DNA from: Solirubrobacterales bacterium
Lineage (GTDB): Bacteria; Actinomycetota; Thermoleophilia; Solirubrobacterales; Solirubrobacteraceae
Reading direction: 5' to 3'
NCBI GenBank assembly: GCA_009781575.1
Contig: WQXW01000071.1
Coordinates: 1-7,971 of the forward strand
Length of the DNA: 7,971 nt
The translations under genes and the position numbers were made by a program. Shown here piece after piece: positions 6,681 through 7,971 of this stretch. The notes under the pieces are model-generated. The model had not been told where the DNA came from, searched no databases, and saw nothing but the letters and a program-made list of their open reading frames with translations. The first letter of the stretch is position 1. The number at the start of each line of letters is the position of its first letter.

Positions 6681-7692
6681 GACGGCGATGCTAAAGCGGC
6701 GCTTGATCGTGGTCACCGGCAAGGGCGGGGTGGGCAAGACGACCGTGGCCGGCGCGGTGGGGCTTGCCGCGGCACACCGGGGGGCGCGCGCGATCGTGGT
6801 CGACGTGACCGGCGCCGGCGGGCAGCTTCGCCGACTGTTCGGCGCGCGCGAGGCGGGGGGCGCGGGAGCGGAGGTGGAGCTGACGGAGCGGCTGTGGAGC
6901 ACCTCGATCGACCCCGACCAGGCGCTGCTGGAGTGGCTCGGGAGGATCGGCGGGCAGGTGCCGGCGCGGCTGTTGATGTCGACGAGCAGCTTCCAGTACT
7001 TCGCCGCCGCGGCGCCGGGCGCCAGGGAGCTGATGGCGCTGGCCAAGATCTGGCGGATGACCGACGACGGGGGCGAGCGCGCGCGCCGGCGGGGGCGGCG
7101 CCACGACCTCGTGGTGCTCGACGCCCCCGCCACCGGCCACGCGCTGGGCATGCTGCGCGCGCCGCAGACGTTCGGCTCGATCGCGCGCGTGGGGCCCGTG
7201 GCCGGCGATGCGCGCGCGGTGGGCGAGCTGCTGCGCGATCCCACGCGCAGCGCCTACCTGGCGGTGGCCACCGCCACCGAGATGGCGACAACCGAGACGC
7301 TCGAGCTGCGCGAGGAGCTGCAGAGCGCGCTGGGCCGGGACCTGGAGGCGGTGATCGTCAACGGCGCGATGCGCAGCCGTTTCACCAAGGAGGAGTTGCA
7401 ACGCATCGCCACGATCGGCCCCGGCTCGAGCGACGGCGGCACCGGCCGCGCGAGCGACGGGGGCGAAGCCTCCCCCGCGCAGCACGGGCCCGCGCGCCAC
7501 GCGGTGCGCCACGCCGCCACAGACGCGGCGAGCTCGCTGCACACGCGCGCGCGCTCCCAGCGCGCACAACTGGCGCGGCTTCGCCGTGAGGGCCTGCACA
7601 CGGTGTCGGTGCCGTTCGTGTTCAAGGAGGAGCTCGACCTCGACGCGCTCGCCCGCATCGCGAGGCGCCTGGAGCGCGCGCTCGGTGGCTGA
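6679..7692 (+). CDS. ArsA/Get3-like P-loop ATPase
   Basis: This 337-residue protein belongs to the SIMIBI-class ATPases related to ArsA and Get3, best matching the single-domain actinobacterial type (Rv3679/Rv3680-like). It has the deviant Walker [10 protein letters not shown] at 14-22, an acidic switch-like strand [11 protein letters not shown] at 40-50 and [16 protein letters not shown] at 144-159, the counterpart of the ArsA DTAPTGH signature. VIVNGAM (225-231) resembles the adenine-contacting Asn motif. The usual STDPA switch I motif is replaced by DVTGA, so transport of arsenite cannot be assumed, and no ArsB- or ArsC-like neighbour is present. Residues 247-275 form a Gly/Ser/Asp-rich insert. 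Its start shares CATG with divergent hisIE; it converges on era. In mycobacteria related ATPases occur as an adjacent pair, but here only one is seen. Substrate or client is unknown. Confidence 0.85.
   Translation: MTAMLKRRLIVVTGKGGVGKTTVAGAVGLAAAHRGARAIVVDVTGAGGQLRRLFGAREAGGAGAEVELTERLWSTSIDPDQALLEWLGRIGGQVPARLLMSTSSFQYFAAAAPGARELMALAKIWRMTDDGGERARRRGRRHDLVVLDAPATGHALGMLRAPQTFGSIARVGPVAGDARAVGELLRDPTRSAYLAVATATEMATTETLELREELQSALGRDLEAVIVNGAMRSRFTKEELQRIATIGPGSSDGGTGRASDGGEASPAQHGPARHAVRHAATDAASSLHTRARSQRAQLARLRREGLHTVSVPFVFKEELDLDALARIARRLERALGG
6688..6716 (-). promoter_or_regulatory. Candidate promoter for the his-trp operon
   Basis: On the minus strand GTGACC (6716-6711; four of six bases of TTGACA) is followed after 17 nt by TAGCAT (6693-6688). 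TAGCAT fits the actinobacterial -10 pattern TANNNT and matches four of six bases of TATAAT. It ends 7 nt before the hisIE ATG, so transcription would begin at or next to the start codon. That agrees with the lack of a ribosome binding site. The promoter lies wholly inside the 5' end of the divergent ATPase gene. It is inferred from pattern only. Confidence 0.42.
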
Positions 7693-7718
7693 TATACGCC
7701 CGCGCCTGGCGCCGGCGC

Positions 7719-7735
7719 GGTGTGTCGAACACACC
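7719..7735. repeat. Small perfect inverted repeat at the edge of repeat copy 2
   Basis: GGTGTGT (7719-7725) and ACACACC (7729-7735) are exact inverted arms around a 3-base CGA loop. The right arm is part of the 101-bp repeat and is conserved in copy 1. The left arm is not, since copy 1 has the 14-bp tandem repeat there. Confidence 0.7.
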
Positions 7736-7824
7736 TGTCGCAGTCGCCGTTGGGGGATTCAAAAAAAGAACTCGTTCCGCGCGGAACGAATCCAAAAAAC
7801 AAAACACGCAACGGCCGGAGCTCG
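7724..7824 (-). repeat. 101-bp structured intergenic repeat, copy 2
   Basis: This is the ungapped partner of 304-404 (offset 7420, 94/101 identical). Nested arms are GCCGTTG (7746-7752) with CAACGGC (7809-7815), GGATTC (7755-7760) with GAATCC (7788-7793), and a perfect 16-bp palindrome CGTTCCGCGCGGAACG (7773-7788), which shares base 7788 with the middle arm. Both outer 7-bp arms are identical to copy 1. It starts 15 bp beyond the era stop codon in the minus direction. Position and orientation relative to the minus-strand gene end match those of copy 1 after htrA, which supports a role at transcript 3' ends. Confidence 0.88.
7761..7789 (-). terminator. Probable intrinsic terminator after era
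   Basis: Read on the minus strand, 7789-7772 forms a stem of seven base pairs with a GCGC loop, followed by GTTC and then seven T residues (7767-7761). The stem is separated from the T-run by a few bases, which is less ideal than copy 1. It can also refold into GGATTC/GAATCC pairing across the T-run. It suits termination of era transcripts about 50 bp after the stop. Confidence 0.5.
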
Positions 7825-7839
7825 AGCGAGCGCCGACGG

Positions 7840-7971
7840 CTAAGTGATCTGCAAACGATCGAGCAGACCCTCGTCGGTGCGCCAGTCGCGGCGCACGCGC
7901 ACCGAGAGGTCGACGTGCACGCGCTCGCCCAGCTCGCGCTCCAGCTCGCGGCGCGCGGCGGTGCCGATCGC
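7840..7971 (-). CDS. era: GTPase Era, C-terminal KH-domain end (runs off right edge)
   Basis: Era is an essential GTPase that binds the 3' end of 16S rRNA during 30S assembly. Only the last 43 codons and a TAG stop (7842-7840) are present. They read IGTAARRELERELG, then RVHVDLSVRVRRDWRTDE and a short LLDRLQIT ending. This matches the end of the Era KH domain, where IGxxARxxxExLLGxxVxLxLxVKVxxxWRxDE is typical. The GTPase domain lies outside the window, so the call rests on this tail alone. It is convergent with the ATPase gene. Confidence 0.85.
   Translation of the reverse strand, partial: AIGTAARRELERELGERVHVDLSVRVRRDWRTDEGLLDRLQIT

Larger units (their letters stand above)
7693..7839. other. 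Non-coding gap between convergent ATPase gene and era
   Basis: The 147-bp gap holds a GGTGTGT/ACACACC hairpin (7719-7735) and copy 2 of the structured repeat (7724-7824). Nothing else is recognised, and no T-tract suited to stopping plus-strand transcription of the ATPase gene is seen. Confidence 0.65.

Noticed and set aside
6681..6760. A trp leader peptide, T-box or attenuator upstream of the operon
   Set aside because: The region upstream of hisIE is the coding start of the ATPase gene, and trpE has no leader because it overlaps hisIE. No run of Trp codons or T-box motif was found.
7724..7824. Terminator for the plus-strand ATPase gene
   Set aside because: On the plus strand the palindrome is flanked by A-tracts, not T-tracts, so it does not have intrinsic terminator form in that direction.

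Overview
The window comes from a very GC-rich bacterium, most likely an actinobacterium. The evidence is GTG starts, tight translational coupling, a probable leaderless start, an hisI-trpE adjacency common in Actinobacteria, and an ArsA/Get3-like ATPase of the actinobacterial type. A member of Thermoleophilia (Solirubrobacter/Conexibacter-like) is my best guess, but this is inference from general style and not from a marker gene.

Most of the window is a minus-strand biosynthetic operon that reads right to left: hisIE (6680-6003), trpE (6006-4315), trpG (4296-3739), trpD (3739-2561), trpC (2564-1746), htrA (1685-456), then trpF (242 to beyond the left edge). Junctions from hisIE to trpC are overlaps of 1-4 nt or an 18-nt gap, so these genes are almost certainly one translationally coupled message. 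It makes both chorismate-to-tryptophan enzymes and the second and third enzymes of histidine synthesis, two pathways joined through PRPP use. An HtrA/DegP-type membrane-anchored serine protease sits between trpC and trpF. No trp leader peptide, T-box or attenuator is visible. The TrpE feedback motif (LLES-X10-S) is intact, so end-product inhibition is the control that can be seen.

On the plus strand, one ArsA/Get3-like P-loop ATPase (6679-7692) is divergent from hisIE; the two start codons share the same CATG. It converges on the 3' end of era (7840 to beyond the right edge, minus strand).

The two largest intergenic gaps (243-455 and 7693-7839) each hold one copy of a 101-bp structured repeat, 94/101 identical and in the same orientation. 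In both cases it lies just downstream of a minus-strand gene (htrA, era). It has nested inverted arms and a T-tract after the central palindrome on the minus strand, so it probably works as a dispersed terminator-like element.

A second theme is in-frame GC-rich microsatellite expansion inside otherwise ordinary enzymes: a Gly/Asp block and a His/Pro/Gln block between the two TrpE domains, an Ala/Gly tail on TrpD, and a Gly/Ser-rich insert in the ATPase. I found no CRISPR array, tRNA, rRNA, transposase or phage gene, and no clearly new multi-gene system. The structured repeat and the low-complexity insertions are the points most worth following.
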